A stretch of DNA of 62,000 nt from Phoronis australis (Eukaryota > Phoronida > Phoronidae): contig NMRA01000195.1 in NCBI GenBank assembly GCA_002633005.1, positions 331,738 to 393,737 on the forward strand, read 5' to 3'. The notes under the pieces are model-generated. The model had not been told where the DNA came from. It saw nothing but the letters and a program-made list of their open reading frames with translations, and made no database searches. Below are positions 1 to 13,900 of the stretch, one piece after another. The position numbers were made by a program, and so were the translations under genes. Every line of letters starts with the position of its first letter. Position 1 is the first letter of the stretch.

Positions 1-1259
1 AATCCGGCACTGGTTTCAGAACGGTGAGTTTAACATTCTACTTACTACAAGAATGACAGATAGTCCTAAACGGACCAGTTCTTAAGAAGAAAACGATTCT
101 TTGTCCCCTACGGTGGCAAGGGTATTCGCTCGTGCCAGGGCAGTTAGTCTACCGAATCTTCAAGGTTCCCATGTCATGTCAGGGACAATTTTAGGAGCAT
201 AAAAAATCATTGGCGGGCAATATTTGTGGACAAAAATTGGTGACTTACGAGATGACTGGCTTGTGACTCGTAAAAAGCTAAGTTGGGGTCATTTTTACCT
301 GAAAAATACGGTAAAAAATAGCGAAGTAGATGTAATAGCTTTCGGTTCTCCGGTAGCCGTTGATCATTACAACTAACTCCCGTTTAGTCCGTATTCCTTA
401 CGTTACGGTTTTCAGAGGTCTGATATTAATCTTTCCTTTGTTAGTCGCCAGGCTCAGTATTTTGTCCAATGTCAAGACGCACAGCCAATTCCCTACCACG
501 CTGATGTAAACACGTATGGACTCAAAACCAAAATAAAACCCATCGCAGCGTTTTGGCTAACTTTTATCGTATTTCTTTTGGGGAAGGATTCTGCTGCTGC
601 ACTAACTCTTCATGGAGAATTCAATTTCAGAAGCTAAAAATGTTAACAAATTACCAGTTTCTGTCCTTAACATTTCAATTATTACAATTCAACCAGTATT
701 TTATTGCTACTAAAGCATCCCTAATGTGATAATTGCCCTAGACAAAACAATATGAATTTAGATAAAAAATCGTGATATCAGGAATCAACAGCCACACCAG
801 TTGATGTAGAGAAGTAGTGTCCAACTACACGATACCAGTGTTCTAATGGAATGGATTCAGTACAGTAACTCCCAGTGTGGCAGATAATTGGCTTGGGAAT
901 GGTGACGCGTTTGACAACGGTCTAGATATCAATCTACTTCAGATTACATTAATACATGTATCTGGACTAGAAAGTCGGGAGTTGAAACCAAAGGAGATGT
1001 TTACCCAATACATTGTTGGAATTATATGATATGCACTCTTGGTAGAACAGGCAGTTGGTATGCTACGCATAGTTGGCATTATATGCACTTTTGGTGACAT
1101 TCTCTACACATAACACCAGACCATAAACACAGAAGGTATACATAAATTATGCTTATGTTATCAAAAATTAGGAATTCTACCTCAGCATATTTCTACCTCG
1201 GCATATTTCAACCTTTGTAAAATAACAATGTATTCTTACCAGAGGCTGCTTAAAAACAA
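1..1259. other. Sequence beyond SPATA6 with no recognised feature
   Basis: No exon with family similarity, repeat or RNA gene was recognised on either strand. Confidence 0.5.
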
Positions 1260-2164
1260 AAAATGAAAGAATCACATTTTATTTAAAAATGTCAATAAAA
1301 TTAGGTCACAAAAACAGCAAACAGAAAGTAGAGTAAACACAGAAAAAATCTCATTTGGCTAGCTACTGCTTATAAGCAAACAACTTTACCCAAGTTTAAT
1401 ATCACAATACCTCGGCATGACTGACATGCCTCAGAAAAACCTAACAGTGACGTCCATTTACAGTTGCAAAGGCGACTGCCTTGATATGGTACGGGGACAC
1501 CTTACCACCGAGTGGTAAATTGCCCGTTACGCAACAGCAGAACACGTTACTCCAAAATATCGGAAAGACACCAATTTAGTGGTGTAACATTTTTGAAATG
1601 ATCACATGCAAGTTCCGCAACTTTAATTCGGGAAAAACACAAAAAGCCTAAAGCAGTCAATATAATCAGCAGTAATAAAAGTAACACTAAAAGACACAAC
1701 TATACCTGAGTCCTCACAAAAACAACTAAATTGGCAGTATGGAGAAAGGACAGAGAACAAATACCCGAGCCAAAACAAATATTTTAGTCATAAATTAATT
1801 TGTAACAAGCAAGAACAGTGCAGAGTTTAAAGTCTTATATTAAACACACACACACGCAATTTAATAATCTCCTTCAATAATTAATTTCAATATACATGTA
1901 ATCTTTTAAAGAAATTTGTGAATACACTTGTTTTATAAAGCACCTTTAAAGAAGCTGCTATTTCAATTTGTGATTGAGCTTGTGAAAAACAGCCCTGAGA
2001 AAGTACATCTCTTAACTAACAGTACTCAACACTGCTGCCTCACGAGGGGCTCTTTTGGCAAAACCACAGCCCTAAGGACTGCAACAATTTTTTATAACTT
2101 AATTCATCAGAATATCTCTCATGGTTTAGCTAAGGTCATCAAGAAAACAGCAAAAAAGAATCTT
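1260..2164 (-). other. SPATA6: SPATA6 3' UTR with poly(A) signal
   Basis: Non-coding DNA after the SPATA6 stop codon. An AATAAA hexamer on the minus strand (1283-1278) gives a plausible transcript end near 1260. The UTR end is inferred; no transcript evidence is available. Confidence 0.4.
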
Positions 2165-5100
2165 CTAAAAGTTGTAAGTCCTTGTCTTTCTGTACATGTT
2201 GGAGTAGAGTCTATCTATGTTCCTGTCCAGTTGGGATCTGTGACTTTCTCTAGGGATAGATGAGTAGGGACTCCTATGCACACTACAATTGTCGTCTACA
2301 TAGCCTAACCTGTTGAAAATTGAACCTGTAGTTGTAGTGGACTGAAGCACAGCATATTTCAGGGCAGTAAGGTTGGAAGAACTTCATCAGGACAAACAGC
2401 ATGGGATGCACTAATAATGGTTGTGGACTTCTAAAGCAAAAATTCGAACTTCAATTAAGTTAAAAGGATACCAAACCCAGTGACGGCCTATTAACAGATA
2501 CTGGAAATGACTTTCCCATCCAGTTCCTTGAAACAAAACAATGCTGTGGAGACCCTTGAAAACTCTCAACAGTTTCGAGAAAGAGTGAACTATGCTTTTA
2601 CCGAATTACATGGCAACTGTGGAAAAAGACCACCCATTGAGGACCATTATGTCAAATCTGTGACACAGGGAGTATGAGTTTTACTTGATTCCTGCCTCTA
2701 ACTTGGAAGATTGACACCACTGATGCATTAGCAGGTGACAGAAGGAGATTGGTGGAAATCACCAAAACAAGGTTTAGTATCCTTTTAACTACAGCCTCAA
2801 AAATGAAGTAAAAGAATTGGTTGCACTATTCTACAACAGTGTACCTAATACTCCCATGCACGTTCACGTGAAATACGGCATCATTTAAAAAAAAAAAATT
2901 TCACAACTGTGTGTTTCAGAGGCAGGTATCATTTCTATTATTCACATGTCATAAATTTCATGCTTTTGTATTTTCTTACTAGTAGCTTTCCATTAATTAG
3001 TTAATGTTGCACTGAAACTATGTCAACATCTGCAGTTAGAATTTGGGACAAGCTCCAACCTTGGGCAAAATAATTAATTTTTCACTCTGTAAATGGAGTG
3101 TGCATGTTCTTTATTAAAATACGCTTGCGCACTTACACCCCGGCTGCAGGGCTAATGTTTATATAGTAGTTTCTTCTGTAAGTTATGCTTGTGAATACAA
3201 TAAACGTATACAAGATTTTCACTGTCCCCAATTGGAGAATGTTTACTATGGTTAAACTTCCACAGTGATTTCTTTTCTAGAGTTAATCATTTAAATGTAG
3301 GCTCATTTTTGATCAGTTCTATGAACTTAAAAAGTCCACCAAATTGGTGGTGACTTAGCAGAACAATGAACTCAAGGAAAGTAACAACAAAACAATAACC
3401 TGAAGATCGCTGGGCTAATAGAGGTACCTCCAATCACGTGATCTCTCAAGGTCGTCAGCTAGCTGGTCCAACGTTTCATTCTAGAAGTAGATACAAACAG
3501 TGACGCTACTCAGGAACGGCTTTCCGCTGGCGGCTGAACAGCAGTTGTTTACCAACAAATCACACGGAAAATCAATTTAGAACATTAATAAAAAGAACAA
3601 TGTATACAGTTCGTGGGTATGGAGGTCATAGATCAAATAGGCAACCAGTATTTTGCCAAAATCAGTGACTAATCTATAACTTTCATGGAAAGTCCAGTAA
3701 TAACATAAAACAATGACACAGCAAGTAGATTTACTTTCACTAGACTTGTGCTAACCAAGTTGGCTAAAACAAGTGATCGTTTAGCCATTTTGAAAAGCTC
3801 TTATCCAAAGACTTAATTACTGTAATATCCCACATTGATTCAAACTCTTTTACAGTGACTACACCTTTTACTTGTCTCAGTCTACCGATTCCCTTTACAA
3901 GACAAGGCTAAAAGGTGTAGCAGCAACTCTATCATGTAAACCAAGCTTATTTTCCCTTTGGCAACCAAAAGCTGGTTTGAGGACATAAGACATTGACACA
4001 CTACTGGCAGATATGAGATGTTGTAACTACAATTTTTGAAGGAAATGTGTTCGTGTTATGTCTAAAGACACCACAACATACTAGGCATTTTTGGCGGAGG
4101 GCAGACTCCTGGCTCCTTAATCTGCTTTTGCCTAGAAAGACCAATTTATTGACTTTTCAATAGCATTAAAAGACTCTGTCTGTTTTCAGTAAAACGTCAG
4201 TCTAGTTGTTTAGGTTCGTCTACTACAAGAACCACTCAGCCAAGATTTTTAATTTACAATTCAAAAGTTGATCTTCTAAATAAATATAAACATTCCCTGA
4301 ACCGTGGTACATTGATGCTTCAAGGCAAAAGTCTGTACACAGGTTTTCAGTCATTGTGGAAATTCACAAATGATTCATTAAATAACTTCCAAATCACTGT
4401 AGATACAAACAGTTTGATCGATACATTTTTAAAAAACTACCTGTTAATGATAAATGATCAATTGAACCATGCGCATTTGTCAGATTTGCCCCAAAATCCA
4501 CGTAAGTTGTACTTGCCTCAACAGAAATGCATGTGAAAAAAATGAGCTCAAATTGGGAGCATAAAAAATTGCGTAATTTGCAACAAGCAGATAATATTGA
4601 TAACCTTTCTGGAGATTTGTATAGTGGGAAAATCAACCTTTTTGAGTTTTGAGCTCCAAAAGCTATAATCCCTTTTGATGGTCACTTAGTAGGAGAAGAC
4701 ATCCTTTCATGGGAAATTTACCTAGAAAAGGCACTAGGGACATTGGTCATGAAGACTTAAAATATTTCTTAGAAAGACAAATAGACTCAGAAACTGGTTA
4801 GATTAATAGAAAAACACACTTCAAATCACTCACGTAGAGAACAGGTGATTGGCTACGCCTGATAGCATCATCAACACGTCTGCTGATTTCCCGAGTACGT
4901 GCAGAGGAGTAGAGATAAGACGGTGAGTACCTTGGACTGAGTGACCGATAGTAGCGGTACCGTGGCGACAAAGGGTCGTACAGATCTGGCATTGGAAAAA
5001 TAGCATAAAAATTAGGCAAATGTCCGCCACTGGTTTACCATTAAGATTTTTTTTAATTAAAGACATTTTGTAGTTAATTTATCTCGAGTACAAAGAACTG

Positions 5101-7912
5101 AATTCATTATGCTAGAAGTTGAGATCAGAGCAAGATGCACAGTGTTCTCTTGTTACAACAGTACGTTCAATAGGAATTACAAAATTCATAAACATCATTC
5201 ATATTGTGATGGCTTGTACTATGTATCAACATGGTATCAATACATTGAGTGGGTGGTGAACATCCAAAATGTCATGTTTAGCAGAAGAAATATTTAATAC
5301 ATCCCAAGAGTTCAAGCACGTTGCATTCATTTAAAACTTGACCCAGGGGAACCTAACTTGTCATGAAAAAATCTAACTTTTTTTCCACAATGAATCAAAT
5401 CCAGTCCCGGAAAATACTGAATGACTGCAGAGTGCTATTTTATGGCAATGAAGAGTACGGTATCCCTTTTGAAGGCGTTTTTCATCAATTTGACACATTT
5501 TGCTTACACTGAAATTAATTTTGAATCTTTTCAGTTGCTTTTATAAAAAATAATTAAATTGTTTTATACGAATTCTTCAAAAACCAGAAGTGACACTGTG
5601 AACAAGTGGCATAATGAAAAGACTGGCTGAATCTCTGCTGTATTTGTTTTGTTACCCGTTTCTGGCATCATTGCTCAAGTTAAAGACATATTTCTGAGTA
5701 ACGGGCTGGAACAGAAAATCTGAGAGTGTCCGCCTTCATGCAAGGCTCTCACAACTGAACAGTGATGCTTTTGGAATTTGCTCACTGTGGCAACACTTCC
5801 TATTTGAGAAGCTGCAGCTCTTTTTATTACTTTCACCATGAAACTAACTTTAAAAGTTCATAACAAAGTAAACCATGCCAAATTGCTCCATAAAAAGCTT
5901 CAAAAAGGTAAGTAAACATTCTCATCTAACTACCGTCCATACCGTAGGATGTGTCCAAAGCAGTGCTTGACAGGTACTCAGGGTCCCGAACCACCTGGTG
6001 AAGACAAAGCCAGAGTCAGCATGGAATCTGAATGCCACTGACACAAAATAAAAGCTAGAAAAGTGGTAAAAATCACTTAAAGGAGGAATATCAAACTACT
6101 TTGCTAATTTAATAACAATTTTGTCGTTGGCTAACAAATGAAATAATCACAGCTGCACCAAGTCATGAAAATATCCGAGTGTACAACCATGCTGGGTGAG
6201 TCCATTCATTACCTTGATGGGGTTGTCAGGGTGTTCCTGGTTATACTTCCACACATCATACAAATAATCATTGTACGCTTTAGTGTAGAGTGGGTTGTAC
6301 CCACTGTATGTCTTCAGGTAGCCGTAGCGATCGTAGATGTTGTCATAGTAGTAGCGATCGTAGTAACGGTTGCTGTAGTACCGGTCGTAAGGATAACCAT
6401 AATAGTAGGGGTAGCCATAATCGTAGTTGTAACGATACGGATAGTAGTCGTAATAATGATCGTACCAGCTCGGCTCTGTAAAGAAATTTGCCATCAACAG
6501 AAACTCTAGCCTCTGCTGGTCGCACCATACGACATGGCAATCTACAGAGCCACAGTTTCAGAACATGACTTTGAGTACAATGGGGATAAAACAAAGCCAT
6601 GCTCCAATAGTGTGGCTGTTATAAACAAAAATTGCCAAAGTCATGTTCTACAGACACTCAAATATTACTTGTTGTACAACAGCCACACAAAGTGCCCAGC
6701 TGCAAGGATCAAACACATTGTGGCATGGTTTCAATGTCACTCAAAAACTATTGTTGAGTTCTTAAATGCCAAAAGGCAAAACTCATGAAAAACACAGCAC
6801 CCGTCTCCAGTGACAGTTGTCCCCAATAGCTTGAAATGTACAGCAGTGCACCCTGTGTAGCTGTCCATGAACTATTGCCAGGTATCCAGACCCAGTTACC
6901 TTGACAGTCTTGTGACGATGCTTGCTGCCCGGGGGGTGGTAATGATAGGTATGGCCCCAGTATTTCTGCCCTGTGTACTTCCTGTATAGTCTACACACAG
7001 TACAACTCTGCTCTGTGTGTGGGTTGAGACAGTGAGGACAATACTCTAGAGGCAGAGGAAAGGAGAAACAAACACAGGGTTAATACATACTAGTGCACAC
7101 TAGCCAGAGTTAATGAGCAGAAACGTGCTTCAACTTCACCAAGCTTACACTAAAGTCTAATACCTAACCAATTAGCCATGAGGGTTAAGTTAGTGTAACA
7201 CATATTGTTTGACAAAGAACACACATTGACTACAAGAAATGTGGATTGCTGGTATATACAACTGGGTCAAAGCTATGAATCATAGTTGACTTGACATCTA
7301 ATTTTTACGAATGATGGGAAGACAATGAATGTAAAAAAATATTTACTGAAACTAGGTGAAAACCTCAACCAATAAAGATACACACTCCAGAGGGAGTTAC
7401 ACACAGAACACTTCTGAGCTCAAGTATGCATGGCCAAACGTGCGTTCAGTAACGCTAGGACCTCGCTAAAAAGCAAGACTTCGAGATATTATGTGAGATA
7501 TTGTCGTGTATTTTAAATAAGAACACGTGACTTTGACTAGGTTTTAGCTAGGTCCTAGCGTAGGTCCTAGCGTCTACTGAACGCACGCCAGTTTTTCTCT
7601 TCAGTCAATACCTAAAATCATATCTACTGGTTGAGAAAATCAAAAGCCATAACTTTTTTGAAAATGATGTAATTTATAGGAAATGGTGAGGAAATGACAG
7701 GTAATAACACCAGGTAATGACATGTGTGGTGTTTATGAGTGGCTTAATAAGTTTCATGTAGTTTACACTAAAGCACAACAATGAACTAGACATTTTTTTA
7801 AAGTATCTCTGGAAAAGTGAGAAATTTATAGGAAATGATGCTGTCTTCACAGGATGGCACTAATGATCCTCAAAACATGACATAGGTTTTTAAAAAATGT
7901 GTCCACAATAAT

Positions 7913-7960
<48 letters not shown>

Positions 7961-10900
7961 TATACATTATTTAACAGTCTTCAAATGTGGTCAAGATCCC
8001 CAGGACTAGAAAACGTGCGACCTTCAAGTGATATATGTGACCTTCATGTGAAATGTGCAACCTTCAAGTAAATTGTGGACACAAGCAACAATAGTAAGTT
8101 AACCAAAATGTCAATATTCAATGTGACTATTTTGATGTTAATAAACAATAAATTAAGTATAATTTCATTCAATCTAATGCAGTAGATGGGTGTGAAAGCT
8201 CATTTTTTGGTTGATTTTTAGTATTTATTACTGGAAGGATATCAGAAAGAGCTTCAATAAACAGGATGCCCATGGGTTGTGCAATGCCTTAGGACTTTGT
8301 GCCTGTCAAAATATAACTAAACGGCTATCGAAAAATTGCACCAAAATTGAACAAGGTTTTACTCTGAGTGACACAAATTTAACAGTATTATATTGTTTAT
8401 CAGACTTTCTATCTCAACTTACATTAGCATTGTTATCATTTTTCCAAATTAGAGATTTTCATAATTAACAACATTTTTTATTAATTTACCCAGTCAATCA
8501 ACATCAATTTTGCAGAGCTGTTTGGCAACTGAATTGGTGCAGCAGAAACTTAATAACTAAAGGTAAATGTTACTTTAGCTTAAAAACTTTATCTTGAAAA
8601 CGGATGCCAAATATGATTTTAACTATTGTAATTATGTCCCTAAGCATGTAGAGTCAGCTAGTTCAGAAGTCGTTTGATAAACAGAGATGCCATTATTATT
8701 GCTCTATTGCCTATGAGGATATTCAAGATTTAGTTGAAACAGCACACTCCACAATAGCGCAAGGTTCTTGTTTACAAATTAGTAAATAAAGACACTGCAG
8801 GACTTCACTGTTAATAAATGGGTTAGTTATAGTCTAGACAGTACAAAGCAACACTTCAATTAGTTAGAACATAGTTTTAGTATTAATAAGAATGCAGATA
8901 AGTCAATATCAGGTTTGCAGCTAGTTTACCTCTAGGACAGGCTTTATGGGCCTATTGACTGAATTGTTTAACACAAAGTGAATGTCCACAAAAACATTCC
9001 AGAACCACAAACAATCTTTCAAGTCAAACTTAAAACAACACTACTAATGCCCCCTATGTGTACTTTTTGCCTTATGATTTTGAGAACATTTTTAGATTAG
9101 TAAGGAAAGGAATGTTGTTCGTGTCAATTTTTCGATGGTGCCAGGTGTGTTCAGTCTTTAGTAACCTAGGGGGAACTATATTGAAGTGTGACGTTTGAAA
9201 CTTGAAGACTGGTCCTGTCTGTCTACGAACAAAACAATGAAGTAGCGAGACAGGCTGCATGACTGGACCACAGTTACACTGCACGTGTTGGGGGAATATT
9301 TGTCATGATACTTCATCACTTATTTAGCACACAACATGGCTGACAAGGGGAATTCTATTTTGCCAAATTTCTCGATAAAATAGGATTAGTCTGTAGTCTA
9401 ACAATGACATGGTGATGACTGTTTTAATTTCATAAAATAACATTTGTTATGTTTTCTTAGTTTCCAGCAATGATATCAGCCTTGTTTGAAGTAATTAAAA
9501 ATCAAAACTTAGGCAAAGTTTGTGCAAAATAAGTGGAGAACTACCAATTAAATACTATTGGTCAAGCAACTTTCTCATGAGAGGAGACAAACTAAAGCCA
9601 AAACACATCGCGTAGTCATTTTAATAAGACTGGAGAAAAGTCAAGACCTCTTTGTTTGGCATTGAAATGTTGAAAACACAGTGCAAATTTAATACACAGT
9701 ATCATTTTGAACCAATGCACAGAATTAGGTTAAAGTCAGTTTCAAATGAATTGATGGATTTCTCATCAAAATCTGCAGAATTTTGGAGCAAATACTAACT
9801 CCAAAATACCATATTTTGTTCTGGTCTCTTTGACAAAACTTCAATGACATCCGTCAACTTTTTAAAAACCTACACTGTGTGTGACCACTACTTTGTCTAC
9901 TAGTACAACACAAAGATTGTCCGTACAAGTGGGTTCATGTTGCTGGACGGCCAAGCTTTATCTTGACGTGCTCAGAACATTGAACAATGTAATGCAAACA
10001 TACGAATACTGGCACAACAGCAACCCCTAGTGGCAGGCACTGTTTGATCTACAAAATCTACAAAATGATAAATATAAAGCTTCCACTTTGCTGTGTAGTT
10101 TGACTGAGGATTCCCATGAATGGTCTTTTGAAATAAAGCCACATTTAACAATCAACAACAAGTTTTTACAGAAAAAGGGCCGAATATGAACAGGCAGAAG
10201 TCACAACATTTTGGTCACTACAGTAACTGTTTTTTAATCAAAATTTCACAGGCCTGAAAACACATATTATAAGTAAAATGGCACTCAGTAAGACTATGCC
10301 TTGACCTTGCTCTTACTCAACAGACAAGTATTAGATGTAGCCATTTACTGTTGCTACTTGACAGTTGACTAGAGGCCGTCATGAGGAAGACATTTAATAC
10401 CTGTCACTAGTCGAGAAGGTGATAATGGCCTACTGGTCAGCCTGGAGGGGGATACGGAACGGCTACGGACACTTCCACTCAGACTGGAGCCCTTCTTCTT
10501 CTTCTTAGTTCCTGTCTTGCTAGCTGTACTAGGAGCTGGTGAACCAGGTGTACGGCCAATCAGAGATGAGTCAAGCTGCAAAAGACAATGCTTGTGAATC
10601 ATTTATGGAGTGCTTTACACAATTTAAATCATCAGTGGTTCCAACTGTCGATGATGCACCAACCTGGAACAAGCTACACCTTCACAAGTTCAGTTAACAA
10701 CACAGTTTTTCCAAGTTTAAAAGTTTCTACTCTTTTTCAAAAATTATAACAGACTTTTCTACCTGTAGCTGTTACCAATTTCCAGAAACAAATTGTTTTT
10801 TTAAACAAATAGTATCTAAGCGTTACACACTTAAATTCCTTAAGGCCATGAACCAAGTGTCTGCCAGATGCTTTCTAAAGGTTCAATTGTTGAGTTTTTT

Positions 10901-13900
10901 TGGAAATAAGCAATCACCTTTAACAATGGAAGAATTACTCAATAACCATTTCACAATAATCAGGCCCAATCAATTTGTCGTACGATACTAAACGAATATT
11001 ATTCTTTGGATTGCAGAGCCAAACTTGTCAATTGTGCAAGTACAAGCATTGAAAATTACCTTTCTGACAACAAATGGTTTGTCAGCCACAGTGGTCGACA
11101 GTGACAAATCTTCCATCCTCCGCCGAATGGGGGACGGAGATCTGGAACGAGAAAAGGACGCAATCGTGTGCTGTTCGTAACCAGGACGAGGCTCATCAGA
11201 TTCTTCGGCATTTACGACTGGTGTGGGGGAACGGGCTTTCTTCCTAAAAGGACAGACAGACAAACGAAGGTGTGTTAGCGCAAACAAAGAAAGAGAATTG
11301 AAAATGGGAAATGAACAGAGAACGAGCAGCTAAAATTATTAGTGCTACTGACAGGAAGAATAGGTGTAAAAAGAAGCAAAATGACAGCACTCTGAGGAGC
11401 AACACTTGGCGAAATTGAACGAAAAAGGAGACGAAAATAATGACAGCATAGATGACAAAGCCCATGACACCAATTACAATTATGAAGAGGATGAACTCAA
11501 AATCCTCGGCACCGCCGACAACTCTGCTAGCAACACTGACAATGGCGTCATAAACACTGATGGCAACATTTTACGAAGATGATGGTGCTGCCTTCAATAA
11601 TGACGACAATACTGCAGCACTCACAATAATCATGAAGCCGCAAATATTGATGACGTTGCTAACATTGAACCCCCGCTAAAACCGACAGTGACAACAACAG
11701 CAACTCCACTGACACCTATTGCGCAGCAAGACAACCATGAAAACTGTTAGTCGTAGAGAGAAACAGACAACACTCTCCTCAGATGAGATATATCTACAGA
11801 CTAAATTTCAGAATTCTTCTAAATTCACACAAAGTTTGTCTACTGGACACAAATTGCAGCTTACTACGTACGTCAATTGGCAAGAAGACAAGGAATAAGT
11901 CAACAAAGTGGGACAAAAGTTGATACTGTTCATTTAGTAGAGTGTATCTTAAAGCATTTGGAGCTCAGTTTGTGTGATGTTTCATTCATAAGACACATTC
12001 AGGTCAAATGTAAAATACAAAATGGCAGCCATAGGTGCAATTCTAAAAATCTGTACGCCCATCAATCAATCTAAAACGTCCAAACAAAATGTCCTTGCAA
12101 ACATATTGCGGTCTCTGCTGGGGAAAACGTGTTAGGGGTAAAAATTGAAGTCTAAAGGTTGTCATATCCACCGCATTAAAACAAAAGGGTTGAAACTTAC
12201 CACATTGAGAGGGTCATGTGATCCATTATACATGTGGCAATTTTGAGCACAGCATAATGAAACATGCCTCTTTTCTATTCGAAGAGTTCACATGCAATTT
12301 TGAAAACACGATCTAGAAACTGATTGTGACGACAAAATAGGACCACGAGCACTTTACAAAATATGTGTTGTATTGAAATTTCATGTAGATCAGACAAAAA
12401 ATGTGACCCGTAGAGCGCGAACTCACCTCATGACGGACCAACATACTTGGCAAAATTTTATTTCGACAAGTGAAAACAAAGGCTTATAAATGGAAAAAAC
12501 AATTTCTTGAAGAGCACTAGCGACTTGAGTCTTAACTGTGTTGGAAAACAATGCTTTACAGAGCAAACTTAAGCTTGCAAACACTAAATGACAGAAAGGG
12601 GAAAACTCACTCACTGATATCCAACAGGGAGAATTTAAATTCACACAAAACTGGCAAAATATTAGACAACCATAAATGAAACAATCTGAAGAATTAGATT
12701 TTATTGAATATTTAAAAACAAAGGTCCGATTGGGTCGTCATTATAATGCAGGTTACTGTTAACATTTTGAATTGAATAGTTTTATATGAGTTTTCAAGTA
12801 CAAATGGATTTTTGGACATTTTGAACAAAGCTGTTGTCAATCAGACGTAATACCCCACTGACCTTGAAAGTGACCTTGACAGTCTGGGTGAAACTGAATG
12901 CCTGCCATATGACTCATCCTGAAATAAAGCAAAGTTTAACTGTCAATGACAGCTTTAATAACGTTTACTTTCAAGCACAACATGGATGTTACAATACAAG
13001 ACACAGGTGAATTAATAAGCAGCTGGCCAATGAGAGCAAAAAGGCTCAACGAGTTGGCTAACATTCAATTCAATTGAGAGCAGCACCCAATGGAGTACAA
13101 GGAAAGCCTGGACTTACTGATTCGAAGATGTTTTTACACAAAAATAGTTCAATGGAAAAAAATGCAAAACTTTACATACAAAAGCACATTTTACATGAGC
13201 TAGCTGACCAGGCAATCACCACGGTTTCTATTTCCCCACACCATCAATGATTACATAATAGTGCATAAGAAACCTACGTATCCTGAATCGACAGAACTAA
13301 AAGTACACTCCGTCAACCAGTTTTCAATGTCTGTGACGTTCATTACACACTTTGCAATCCTTACTAATAACTTGTGCTCAACCACATTACCAACATCATA
13401 CTAGCTGCCCTTCCACAATGTGTGCTAAGAAATTCCATCCAGATAGATTATATTATTGAATTCCAATAGTGCGTAATAATTAATTAAGTAGACCACTATA
13501 CCAGTTTCTGAGCCACAATTATTTCATTATCAACAGGAAACTATTAAGACTAAATCAAGGGATTCAAATCCATTAGGAGGGGAACGATGTATTATACAAG
13601 GTACCCAAACATGAATAAATCTCAGAAAAATGTCTATTTGGATCAATAAGGCTATGTCATATTGTCAACTGATACAGAGTGGTTTATTTACAAATCCACT
13701 AGACAAACACTTCACCTGGTGAAACACCATTAACCATGAAGTTGACCATTTGTTGCAATATGTTATTTGTGTTTACATGACCCCCACATGGAACAGGCCA
13801 AATTAAACAATGCTTTGGAGGTTAATGGTCATCCACTGTGCCACCACAAGGGCATTGCACCCTCTTTCAACGTAACTGGTCCACTTTACTCAACTACATT

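Noticed and set aside
1928-2263. Plus-strand 111-aa frame
   Set aside because: Antisense to the SPATA6 last exon and 3' UTR; no family resemblance.
6165-6509. Plus-strand Val/Ile-rich 114-aa frame
   Set aside because: Antisense shadow of the tyrosine-rich SPATA6 exon (TAC/TAT reversed gives GTA/ATA codons).
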